Of a stretch of DNA of 64,000 nucleotides, positions 56,696-64,000 are shown piece after piece. The notes under the pieces were generated by a model. It had not been told where the DNA came from and searched no databases. It was given only the letters and a program-made list of their open reading frames with translations. The position numbers and the translations under genes are program-made. Location of the stretch: the NCBI GenBank assembly GCA_016234705.1, contig JACRAS010000250.1, positions 16,536 to 80,535 of the forward strand. Reading direction: 5' to 3'. The DNA is from Betaproteobacteria bacterium (GTDB lineage Bacteria; Pseudomonadota; Gammaproteobacteria; Burkholderiales; SG8-39). Every line of letters starts with the position of its first letter. Position 1 is the first letter of the stretch.

Positions 56696-57679
56696 ATGGA
56701 CAAAATCTTAGCGTCCAAAACCGCGCTGGAGCTGGCAAAACAGGTGCTCGCCATCGAAGCCGAAGCCATTCAGGGCCTCGCCGCGCGCCTGGGCCAGAGC
56801 TTTCTGGACGCCGTCGCGCTGCTGCTCAACTGCAAGGGCCGGGTGATCGTAAGCGGGATCGGCAAGTCCGGCCATATCGCGCGCAAAATCGCCTCCACCA
56901 TGGCAAGCACCGGCACGCCGGCCTATTTCGTGCATCCGGCCGAGGCGAGCCATGGCGATATCGGCATGATCGCGCGCGACGACGTGCTCATCGCGCTGTC
57001 CAACTCCGGCGAAAGCTAAGAGCTGCTCACCATCCTGCCCTTGCTCAAACGCCAGGGGGCGCGCCTCATCGCCATCACCGGCAATGCCAACTCGGCGCTG
57101 GCGCGCGAGGCCGACGTGCACCTGGACGCGCGCGTCGACAAGGAGGCTTGTCCGCTAAACCTCGCCCCCACCGCCAGCACCACTGCGGCGCTGGCCCTGG
57201 GCGATGCGCTGGCGGTCGCCCTGCTCGATGCCAAGGGCTTCGGCGCCGAGGACTTCGCCCGCTCGCATCCGGGCGGCGCGCTGGGGCGGCGCCTGCTCAC
57301 CCATGTACGCGACGTGATGCGCACCGGCGACGACGTGCCGTCGGTGGCGGAAGCCGCCGGTTTTTCCGAAGCCATGCTGGAAATGTCGAAAAAGCGCATG
57401 GGCATGACCGCCGTGCTCGATGCCGGCGGGCGCGTGAGCGGCGTATTCACCGATGGCGACCTGCGCCGGACGCTGGCGCAGGTCGATGACATCAAGGCCG
57501 CGCGCATCGCCGACATCATGACCCGTAACCCGCGCACCATCGGCCCCGACAAGCTGGCGGTCGAAGCGGTGCAGATCATGGAGGAGCGTAAAGTCAACCA
57601 GTTGCTGGTAGTGAGCGGCGAAGGCCGGCTCGTGGGCGCGCTGAACATGCACGACCTGTTCCGCGCCAAGGTGATCTGA
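56696..57679 (+). pseudogene. kdsD: D-arabinose 5-phosphate isomerase with in-frame stop
   Basis: A SIS domain (residues 30-170; VIVSGIGKSGHIARKIASTM, SHGDIGMIARDDVLIALSNS) plus two CBS domains (about 200-320; RVSGVFTDGDLRR, VNQLLVVSGEGRLVGALNMH). It makes the first intermediate for Kdo. A TAA at 57017-57019 interrupts the text between SNSGES and ELLTILPLLKRQGA in the same frame; the family usually has Glu there, so one base change (GAA to TAA) suffices. Everything else is intact. Start: ATG 56696; ATG 56675 lies close to a TATACT (-10) and may be upstream of the transcript start. Confidence 0.9.
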
Positions 57680-57685
57680 ACCAAG

Positions 57686-58291
57686 ATGAATGACCCATTA
57701 GGACGCGGCAGTCCGGATGACGCGTCCCCGCACGCAAATTTGGATAGCGCGCTGAAGCACGAAAGCTTGGATCGCGCGATAACGCGCGCCAAGGGCCTGA
57801 AGCTGATGATCTTCGACGTCGACGGCGTGATGACCGACGGCACGCTCTATTACTCCGAGCGCGGCGAGGAGCTGAAGGCATTCAACATCCAGGACGGCCA
57901 CGGCATCAAGATGCTCAAACAATACGGCGTGGAGGTCGCGCTGATCACAGCCAGGACATCGCGCGCGGTCGAACTGCGCGCGGCCAATCTCGGCATCGCG
58001 CACCTCTACCAGGGAGTGGAGGACAAGCGCGGGGCCTACGCCGCGCTGCTCGCGCAGTTGGGGCTCGCCGCCGAGCAGTCGGGCTACATGGGCGATGACC
58101 TGCTCGACCTGCCGCTCATCACCCGCTGCGGCTTTGCCGCCACCGTGCCCGCGGCGCCGCAGGCGCTCAAGAGCCGCGCCCACTACGTGGCGCGCACGGG
58201 CGGCGGGCATGGCGCCGTGCGCGAAGTGTGCGAATTCATTTTGCGCGCCCAGGGCGGGCTCGAACGCGCGATCAGCGCCCATCTGCAATGA
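57686..58291 (+). CDS. kdsC: 3-deoxy-D-manno-octulosonate 8-phosphate phosphatase
   Basis: A 201-residue HAD-superfamily phosphatase that produces Kdo from Kdo-8-phosphate. Catalytic FDVDGVMTDG, ITARTSRAVELRAANLGI, and GYMGDDLLDLPL motifs are intact. The N-terminal 35 residues before KLMIFDVDG are longer than in E. coli. Six bases after kdsD. Confidence 0.94.
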   Translation: MNDPLGRGSPDDASPHANLDSALKHESLDRAITRAKGLKLMIFDVDGVMTDGTLYYSERGEELKAFNIQDGHGIKMLKQYGVEVALITARTSRAVELRAANLGIAHLYQGVEDKRGAYAALLAQLGLAAEQSGYMGDDLLDLPLITRCGFAATVPAAPQALKSRAHYVARTGGGHGAVREVCEFILRAQGGLERAISAHLQ

Positions 58292-58315
58292 GCCATATGT
58301 AGTGAGCCGTATACG

Positions 58316-58891
58316 ATGAGACCCGACCGGGCATCCCATCTGTTTCCGCTGCTGCTGATGCTGGCGCTCGCGGCGGCCAGCCTCTGGCTGGAACGCACGG
58401 TACAGGCGCCCGAGCGGGACAACTCGGGCAAGACGCGGCACGATCCGGATTTCGTCGCCGAGGACCTCGGCATCACCAAAATCGGCGCCGCCGGCAAGCC
58501 CGAGTACATCCTGTCCGCCGCGCGCATGCTGCATTATCCCGACGACGGGAGCACCGACATCGTGGCGCCGCGCCTGGTGCAGCGCCATGACAGCGCCGCC
58601 CCGATCGTCATCCGCGCCGACCGCGGCCTGATCTCCAGGAACGGCGACGAGGCGAGTTTTTTCGGCAATGTGGTGGTGGTGCGCGAAGCTGGCCTGGGGC
58701 GAAGCGAATTGCGCGTGCAGACCGAGTATCTGCAGATCGTTCCCGACCTCGATCTTGCCCGCACCGACAAGCCGGTGATCATTACCGAGGGCCGATCCAG
58801 GCTTTCCGGGGTCGGCATGGAATTCAACAATAAAACGCGGCAGTTCGCGCTGCTGTCGCAGGTCCGGGGCACATTCGATGCGGGCAAATGA
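58316..58891 (+). CDS. lptC: LPS export protein LptC
   Basis: A 191-residue bitopic protein with an N-terminal anchor (LFPLLLMLALAAASLWLERT) and a periplasmic beta-jellyroll (YILSAARMLHYPDDGSTDIV, LISRNGDEASFFGNVVVVRE). It joins LptBFG to LptA in the LPS bridge. A second ATG (58878) overlaps its stop and looks like the original start of lptA. Confidence 0.9.
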   Translation: MRPDRASHLFPLLLMLALAAASLWLERTVQAPERDNSGKTRHDPDFVAEDLGITKIGAAGKPEYILSAARMLHYPDDGSTDIVAPRLVQRHDSAAPIVIRADRGLISRNGDEASFFGNVVVVREAGLGRSELRVQTEYLQIVPDLDLARTDKPVIITEGRSRLSGVGMEFNNKTRQFALLSQVRGTFDAGK

Positions 58892-58909
58892 TCTCTTAGC
58901 GCGGCCGTT

Positions 58910-59225
58910 GGCTGCAACCAAAAAGACAAAAACATTCGCGCGGATGTGGCTATCGATGCGGAGTAATTGCATAACCTTGATTTTGGTACGGATGCGCTTT
59001 TCATCCGTACCAAAATCAAGGTTGGCGCGCGCAGCGCGCAGGTTTTGGCAAAACCTGCACGGACGAAAAACCGTCCGCGCGGATCGTCGCTCGCGCACGG
59101 ATGAAAAACACATCCGTGCGCAAATGACGATCTTGGATAAAACCCCCACGCCATGTTTGTGGCCGCAACCGAAATGACAAAAACATTCGCGCGGATGTGG
59201 CTATCGTTGCGGAGTAATTGCATAA
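58910..59225. repeat. Hairpin-rich insertion flanked by duplicated lptA 5' ends
   Basis: Two 65-base copies with 4 mismatches (58910-58974 and 59161-59225), 251 bases apart, bracket a set of inverted repeats: 22-bp arms 58973-58994/59002-59023 with a 7-base loop; GCAGGTTTT/AAAACCTGC at 59038-59058; CGGACG/CGTCCG at 59060-59077; and GCGCACGGATG/CATCCGTGCGC at 59093-59121 inside GATCGTC/GACGATC (59082-59132). No coding signal is convincing. The core CGGACG...CGTCCGCGCGGATCGTCG recurs at 63911-63940. Confidence 0.88.
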
Positions 59226-59770
59226 GCGCTATTTTCTGCGCCTGCTGTCTGGGTCTGGCCGGGCCGACGCAGGCGGAGCGGGCCGACCGGGCGAAGCCCA
59301 TCAAGCTGGAGTCTGACCGCATGCGCGTCGATGACGTGCACAAGACCGGCGTGTTCGAGGGAAAAGTGGTGATGACGCAGGGGACGCTCAGCATACACGC
59401 CGACAAGGTTACGCTGCGCCAGGACAAGGATGGCTACCAGTACGGCAGTGCCAGCGGCAATCCGGCCACCTTTCGCCAGAAGCGCGACGGCGCCAATGAA
59501 TACATCGAGGGTGAGGCCGAGCGCATCGAATACGACGGCAAGCTCGACAAGGTGGAATTCTTCAACCATGCCCGGCTCAAGCGCGAGCCGGCGGATGAAG
59601 TGCGCGGCAACTATATTTCCTACGATTCCCGCACCGAGTACTTCACCGTGACCGGCGGCGGCCAGACTGCAAGCGGAAGCTCCGAGGGCAGGGTACGCGC
59701 GGTGATCCAACCGCGCAATACCACCGAAGAAGCCGAAAAAGCGTCTGCGCCCGGCGTGCCCAAGCGATAG
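59174..59770 (+). CDS. lptA: LPS transport periplasmic protein LptA
   Basis: A 198-residue periplasmic beta-jellyroll that forms the LPS bridge. Signal peptide: ISAIFCACCLGLAGPTQA; mature part has KLESDRMRVDDVHKTGVFEG, NPATFRQKRDGANEYIEGEA and NYISYDSRTEYFTV. The start is uncertain (ATG 59153, 59174 or 59195) because its 5' region was duplicated by the element upstream. Without that element the gene would begin at 58878 overlapping lptC. Confidence 0.88.
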   Translation: MTKTFARMWLSLRSNCISAIFCACCLGLAGPTQAERADRAKPIKLESDRMRVDDVHKTGVFEGKVVMTQGTLSIHADKVTLRQDKDGYQYGSASGNPATFRQKRDGANEYIEGEAERIEYDGKLDKVEFFNHARLKREPADEVRGNYISYDSRTEYFTVTGGGQTASGSSEGRVRAVIQPRNTTEEAEKASAPGVPKR

Positions 59771-59861
59771 CGAACGCGGATACAAGCGGACCAAGGGTCC
59801 TCGATTTTTGCGCATCCGATATCCGGAGAAATTCGTGGTTAATGAACCCTGACAGGCGCGA

Positions 59862-60584
59862 ATGAGCCAGCTCAAAGCCAGCAATCTGAAAAAGCGCTAC
59901 CAGTCGCGCACCGTGGTGCAGGACGTATCGCTGGACGTGCAAAGCGGCGAGGTGGTCGGCTTGCTCGGGCCGAACGGCGCCGGCAAGACCACCTGCTTCT
60001 ACATGATGGTCGGGTTGGTGCACCTGGACGGCGGAAGCATCAGCCTCGATGGCGCCGAGATCAGCAAGTTTCCCATCCACCGCCGCGCGCGGCTGGGGCT
60101 GTCGTATCTGCCCCAGGAGACTTCGGTGTTCAGGAAGCTGACGGTGCAGGAAAACGTGCAGGCGGTACTCGAACTGCAGGACCTGTCCGAGGCGGAAATC
60201 GAAGACCGCCTGGAAAACCTGCTGCGCGAGCTGCATATAACGCATTTGCGCAACAACCCGGCGCTGTCGCTCTCGGGCGGCGAGCGCCGGCGCGTCGAGA
60301 TCGCGCGCGCCCTCGCGACCCGCCCCAGTTTCATCCTGCTGGACGAGCCTTTCGCCGGCGTCGACCCGATCGCCGTGCTCGATATCCAGAAGATCATCGG
60401 CTTTCTAAAGGAGCGGGGAATCGGCGTGCTGATCACCGATCACAACGTGCGCGAGACTTTGGGCATCTGCGACCATGCCTACATCATCAACGAAGGATCG
60501 GTGCTGGCGCAAGGCAAGCCCGACGAAATCGTCTATAATGAAAACGTGAGAAGAGTATATCTGGGAGAGCATTTCCGCATGTAG
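59862..60584 (+). CDS. lptB: LPS export ABC transporter ATP-binding protein LptB
   Basis: A 240-residue ATPase of the LptB2FGC motor. Walker [12 protein letters not shown]-loop [15 protein letters not shown], signature [13 protein letters not shown], Walker [14 protein letters not shown] and H-loop [18 protein letters not shown]. 91 bases after lptA, 25 before rpoN. Confidence 0.96.
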   Translation: MSQLKASNLKKRYQSRTVVQDVSLDVQSGEVVGLLGPNGAGKTTCFYMMVGLVHLDGGSISLDGAEISKFPIHRRARLGLSYLPQETSVFRKLTVQENVQAVLELQDLSEAEIEDRLENLLRELHITHLRNNPALSLSGGERRRVEIARALATRPSFILLDEPFAGVDPIAVLDIQKIIGFLKERGIGVLITDHNVRETLGICDHAYIINEGSVLAQGKPDEIVYNENVRRVYLGEHFRM

Positions 60585-60609
60585 CCGGCAGGCTGCGCTC
60601 CCGCTAAAG

Positions 60610-62055
60610 ATGAAACAAACCCTGCAACTCAAGCTGTCGCAACAGCTGACCCTGACGCCGCAGTTGCAGCAATCCATCCGCTTGTTGCAGCTCTCGACCC
60701 TGGAACTGAACCAGGAGTTGGAGAAGTTCCTCATGGAAAACCCGCTGCTCGAGCGCGACGACGTGGAGCCGGAGTCCTTGCCTCCTCCGCCGAACGGCGC
60801 CGCGCGCGAGGAATACGTCGCACCTTACAACGAGACGACGGCCGGCGAGGCGCCCGCCAACGACTCGCTCCCAGGGGACTCCGCCGACATCGACTGGTTT
60901 ACCGATGCGCCCTCTTCGGCGCCCCGGCGCGACGAGGGCGAAGAGTCGGAATATCCACAACTCGCGGCCGGCACCCCAACCCTGGGCGAATACCTGCTGG
61001 GGCAGCTCGCGTTGATGCAGCTGTCGGCGCGCGACAAAAGTGTGATCAGCACCTTGATCGCGGCGCTGGACGAGAACGGGTATCTCGCGCAGAGTCTCGC
61101 GGAAATCGCCGAACTGCTGCCGCCGGAATTGGAGGTCGGGCTGGATGAGTTGCATATAGGCCTGCATCATCTGCACGGTTTCGACCCCACCGGCGTCGGC
61201 GCGCGCACGCCAGCCGAATGCCTGGAGCTGCAACTGAAAGCCTTGCCGGTCGATACCCCGGCGCGCGATCTTGCCATCGGCATCGTGCACGCTCACCTGG
61301 ATGCGCTCGCCGCGCACGACTTCGTGCAGCTGAAGCGGCAGCTGCATTGCGACGACGACAGCCTGCGCCAGGCGCAACACCTGATCCAGAGCCTGAATCC
61401 CCATCCCGGCGCCGAGTACGCGGCGAACGAGACGCGCTATATCGTGCCAGACGTTATCGTAAAAAAGGCGAAAAACGCCTGGGTCGCCAGCCTCAATCCC
61501 GATGCCATGCCCAAACTGCGCATCAACCGCATGTACGCGGAGATCGTGCAAAACAAGCTGCACTCGGCCGGCGGCCAACTGTCCGGTCAGCTGCAGGAAG
61601 CGCGCTGGCTGATCAAGAACGTGCAGCAACGCTTCGACACCATATTGCGCGTAGCGCAGGCGATCGTGGAGCGGCAACGCCATTTCCTCGATCACGGCGA
61701 AGTGGCGATGCGGCCTCTGGTGCTGCGCGAAATCGCCGAGACCCTCGGCCTGCACGAGTCCACGGTGTCCCGCGTCACCACACAGAAATTCATGGCAACG
61801 CCGCGCGGGATCTTCGAGCTCAAGTATTTCTTCGGCAGCCACGTCGCCACCGAAACCGGCGGCGCCTGTTCGGCCACGGCGATCCGCGCGCTGCTCAAGC
61901 AGCTGGTCCACGCCGAGGACTGCAAGAGGCCGCTTTCCGACAGCAAGATAGCCCAGATTCTCGGCGAGCAGGGCATCGTGGTAGCGCGCCGTACCATTGC
62001 CAAATATCGGGAGTCGCTGCATATCCCGCCGGTCAGCCTGCGCAGGTCGTTGTAA
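60610..62055 (+). CDS. rpoN: RNA polymerase sigma54 factor
   Basis: A 481-residue sigma factor. Region I Gln/Leu-rich (LSQQLTLTPQLQQSIRLLQL), an acidic region II, core-binding domain, HTH (LREIAETLGLHESTVSRVTT) and the RpoN box ARRTIAKYRE near the C-terminus. It recognises -24/-12 promoters, like that predicted at 49602. Confidence 0.96.
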   Translation: MKQTLQLKLSQQLTLTPQLQQSIRLLQLSTLELNQELEKFLMENPLLERDDVEPESLPPPPNGAAREEYVAPYNETTAGEAPANDSLPGDSADIDWFTDAPSSAPRRDEGEESEYPQLAAGTPTLGEYLLGQLALMQLSARDKSVISTLIAALDENGYLAQSLAEIAELLPPELEVGLDELHIGLHHLHGFDPTGVGARTPAECLELQLKALPVDTPARDLAIGIVHAHLDALAAHDFVQLKRQLHCDDDSLRQAQHLIQSLNPHPGAEYAANETRYIVPDVIVKKAKNAWVASLNPDAMPKLRINRMYAEIVQNKLHSAGGQLSGQLQEARWLIKNVQQRFDTILRVAQAIVERQRHFLDHGEVAMRPLVLREIAETLGLHESTVSRVTTQKFMATPRGIFELKYFFGSHVATETGGACSATAIRALLKQLVHAEDCKRPLSDSKIAQILGEQGIVVARRTIAKYRESLHIPPVSLRRSL

Positions 62056-62073
62056 CTTTGAAAGGAGTCGAAG

Positions 62074-62397
62074 ATGAACGTCCAGGTCAGTGGTCATCAC
62101 GTCGAAGTCACCCAGGCCATCCGCGATTACGTCTTGTCCAAGCTGGAGCGGATCCAACGCCATTTCGACCAGGTCATCGACATCAACGTCGTGCTGTCGG
62201 TGCAAAAACTGAGACAGAAGGCCGAGATCAGCGTGCACATGCCGGGCAAGGACGTCCACGTCGAAAGTGATGATGAGGACCTGTACGCCGCCATCGACCT
62301 GATGATGGACAAGCTCGACCGCCAGGTCATCAAACACAAGGACAAGGCCTTCGCCCACCCCCACGACGCCCTCAAACGCCAGCCGGCAGAGGAATGA
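62074..62397 (+). CDS. hpf: Ribosome hibernation-promoting factor (short HPF/YfiA family)
   Basis: A 107-residue protein (VQVSGHHVEVTQAIRDYVLS, DEDLYAAIDLMMDKLDRQVI) that stabilises inactive ribosomes in stationary phase. A GAAAGGAG site precedes the ATG. It lacks the C-terminal dimerisation domain of long HPF. Between rpoN and ptsN as usual. Confidence 0.94.
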   Translation: MNVQVSGHHVEVTQAIRDYVLSKLERIQRHFDQVIDINVVLSVQKLRQKAEISVHMPGKDVHVESDDEDLYAAIDLMMDKLDRQVIKHKDKAFAHPHDALKRQPAEE

Positions 62398-62493
62398 CCC
62401 GGGCATCCGATTTGCGGTAGAATGCCGCCTCTTCCGGCGCCGTCCGCCCAATCCCGGGGTGCTGGAGATCCCCCGCCCATTTCCATTTTCCCC

Positions 62494-62979
62494 ATGAATC
62501 TCATTTCCAAGCTATTGCCGCCGTCGAACATCGTCCTCGACCTGGAGGTCAGCAGCAAGAAGCGCATGTTCGAACAGGCCGGCCTTATTTTCGAGAATAA
62601 CCAAGGAGTCGCGCGCAGTCTGGTGTTCGACAGCCTGTTCGCGCGCGAGCGCCTGGGCTCGACCGGCCTGGGTCAGGGGGTGGCGATTCCGCACGGCCGC
62701 ATCAAGGGCTTGCGCGAAGCGGTGGCGGCGTTCGTGCGCCTTGGCGCCCCGGTCCCGTTTGACGCTCCCGACGGCAAGCCGGTCAAGTTGCTGTTCATCC
62801 TGCTGGTGCCGGAACAAGCTACCGAACAGCACCTGCAAATCCTGTCCGAGCTGGCACAGATGTTTTCCGACCGCGAGCTGCGCGAGCAACTGATCCAGAC
62901 ACAGGACGCCGGCGGCCTGCACCAGCTCATCAGTTCCTGGCAACCCGATGTTACAAACCAGCATAGCGCGGCTGTATGA
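62494..62979 (+). CDS. ptsN: PTS IIA-like nitrogen-regulatory protein PtsN
   Basis: A 161-residue EIIA-Ntr with the phospho-accepting His in GQGVAIPHGRIKGLREA. It belongs to the PTS-Ntr phosphorelay. ATG 62494 (MNLISKLLPPSN) fits the family. It overlaps hprK by 32 bases. Confidence 0.94.
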   Translation: MNLISKLLPPSNIVLDLEVSSKKRMFEQAGLIFENNQGVARSLVFDSLFARERLGSTGLGQGVAIPHGRIKGLREAVAAFVRLGAPVPFDAPDGKPVKLLFILLVPEQATEQHLQILSELAQMFSDRELREQLIQTQDAGGLHQLISSWQPDVTNQHSAAV

Positions 62980-63883
62980 AGACAATGCCGCAAAACTGGG
63001 CCTAGGCTGGGTCAGCGGCCGCGGTGGTGTCGCGGCGCCGGTGCGCCGCGACAGCGCCGATGCCGCGGCGCTGGTCGGCCACCTCAATCTGATCCACCCC
63101 AACCGCATCCAGGTGCTGGGCCGGCGCGAGCTTGCCTACATCGACGGCTATAGCGGCGACGGCGCGGGCCAGGTCATCGCCAATCTGTTTGCCGCCGAGC
63201 CGGCCGCCATTATTCTCACCGACGGCGTCGCCGCACCGGCGGCGCTGTTGCGCTCGGCGGAGGCGAAGAGTGTGCCGGTGCTGGCGACGGCCTCTGCAGC
63301 GGACGCCGTCATCGACACCCTGCGCCGTTACCTTGCCAAGATCCTGGCGGATTCGACGTCCATGCACGGCGTGTTCATGGACGTGCTCGGGCTGGGCGTG
63401 CTGATCACCGGCGAATCGGGCGTGGGCAAGAGCGAACTGGCGCTGGAACTGATCAGCCGCGGCCGCGGCCTGGTGGCCGACGACGTGGTCGAGATCTCGC
63501 GCATCGCCGCCAGGACGCTGGAAGGGCGCTGCCCGCCCGTGCTGAAAGACTTCCTCGAAGTGCGCGGCCTGGGCGTGCTCAATATCCGCACCATATTCGG
63601 CGAGACCGCGGTGCGGCCGAAAATGAACCTCAAGCTGATCGTGCACCTGGAAAAACCGGGCCAGGCCGGAGCCGCCCCGACGGAGCGGCTGCCGCTGCAC
63701 GAACTAACCGAGGACATCCTCGGCGTGTCCATCCGCAAGATCATCATCCCGGTCGCCGCCGGGCGCAACCTGGCGGTGCTGCTGGAGGCGGCGGTGCGCA
63801 ATTACATCCTGCAACTGCGCGGCATCGACAGCACTCAGGAACTCATCGCCCGGCAGCAGGGGGAGATGAAGCGCGACGGCTGA
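62948..63883 (+). CDS. hprK: HPr kinase/phosphorylase
   Basis: A 311-residue enzyme that phosphorylates and dephosphorylates HPr on serine. Walker A GESGVGKSEL, the following DDVVEI, and the signature EVRGLGVLNIRTIFG are present, as is the C-terminal RQQGEMKRDG. Last gene in the window. Confidence 0.95.
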   Translation: MLQTSIARLYEDNAAKLGLGWVSGRGGVAAPVRRDSADAAALVGHLNLIHPNRIQVLGRRELAYIDGYSGDGAGQVIANLFAAEPAAIILTDGVAAPAALLRSAEAKSVPVLATASAADAVIDTLRRYLAKILADSTSMHGVFMDVLGLGVLITGESGVGKSELALELISRGRGLVADDVVEISRIAARTLEGRCPPVLKDFLEVRGLGVLNIRTIFGETAVRPKMNLKLIVHLEKPGQAGAAPTERLPLHELTEDILGVSIRKIIIPVAAGRNLAVLLEAAVRNYILQLRGIDSTQELIARQQGEMKRDG

Positions 63884-63910
63884 TTGTAGTTGCAGGGTTC
63901 CGATGTTGCG

Positions 63911-63940
63911 CGGACGAGAAGCCGTCCGCGCGGATCGTCG
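63911..63940. repeat. Second copy of the lpt-region hairpin core
   Basis: 30 bases that match 59060-59089 with 2 mismatches: arms CGGACG/CGTCCG around a 6-base loop, followed by CGCGGATCGTCG. It begins 27 bases after the hprK stop. The remaining bases to 64000 show no gene. Confidence 0.8.
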
Positions 63941-64000
63941 ATTTCGCAACGATGAATATCAAAAACCAGCGCAAAAGACCAAATCGTATAAAAACCCCCC

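Noticed and set aside
57017..57019. Recoding (selenocysteine or pyrrolysine) at the kdsD stop
   Set aside because: The codon is TAA, which is not used for either, and the expected residue is Glu.
60604..62451. A 615-codon open frame antisense to rpoN and hpf
   Set aside because: Composition typical of an antisense frame of a GC-rich gene, no motif.

Overview
The window reads as chromosome of a GC-rich betaproteobacterium. The evidence is the gene order mlaFEDA-mlaCB / ABC exporter / ibaG / murA / hisGDC...BHAFIE / hinT / tatABC / HtrA protease / petABC / sspAB on the left and kefB / kdsD / kdsC / lptCAB / rpoN / hpf / ptsN / hprK on the right, both typical of that class. A short-form HisG, a cytochrome b with a PVWY Qo motif and MSHA-type pilus genes fit too. 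I cannot place it below class level from the sequence alone.

Layout. 1-1.3 kb: an MFS transporter. 1.2-3.6 kb: a degraded island at a tRNA-Thr gene, made of two integrase remnants, each followed by a toxin-antitoxin (TA) module (HicAB, and a HigA-like antitoxin whose toxin is reduced to a stub). 3.6-26.7 kb: housekeeping genes, nearly all on the minus strand, including cytochrome bc1, Tat export, histidine biosynthesis, MurA and the Mla lipid-transport system. The histidine cluster is interrupted between hisC and hisB by a third TA module with its own promoter, operator and terminator, and hisF carries an in-frame repeat insertion. 26.9-50.4 kb: a type IV (MSHA-like) pilus locus. An ABC ATPase and a sigma54-dependent response regulator lie at its left end. 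A histidine kinase, the matching type of ABC permease, a small TPR-like protein and a major-pilin-like gene with a predicted sigma54 promoter lie at its right end. A VapBC-like module sits between the permease and the TPR-like gene and duplicates the first seven codons of the latter. 50.4-54.6 kb: a rearranged accessory block with copies of the kefB 3' end, a 5'-truncated pilin copy, a broken PglL-type glycosyltransferase, a PemK/MazF-like TA module and a YjjJ/HipA-type kinase. 54.6-64 kb: KefB transporter, Kdo and LPS-transport genes, rpoN, hpf, ptsN and hprK.

How the genes may work together. The kinase, response regulator, rpoN and the -24/-12 element upstream of the pilin suggest two-component, sigma54-dependent control of pilin expression. 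The pilus ATPase carries the MshEN repeats known to bind c-di-GMP. The most unusual material is the repeated pattern of inserted DNA flanked by duplicated ends of the interrupted gene (TPR-like gene, lptA, kefB), six TA-type loci in 64 kb, a truncated pilin copy resembling a silent cassette, and a hairpin-rich repeat element between lptC and lptA whose core recurs after hprK. kdsD contains an in-frame stop that is either a real mutation or a sequence error.
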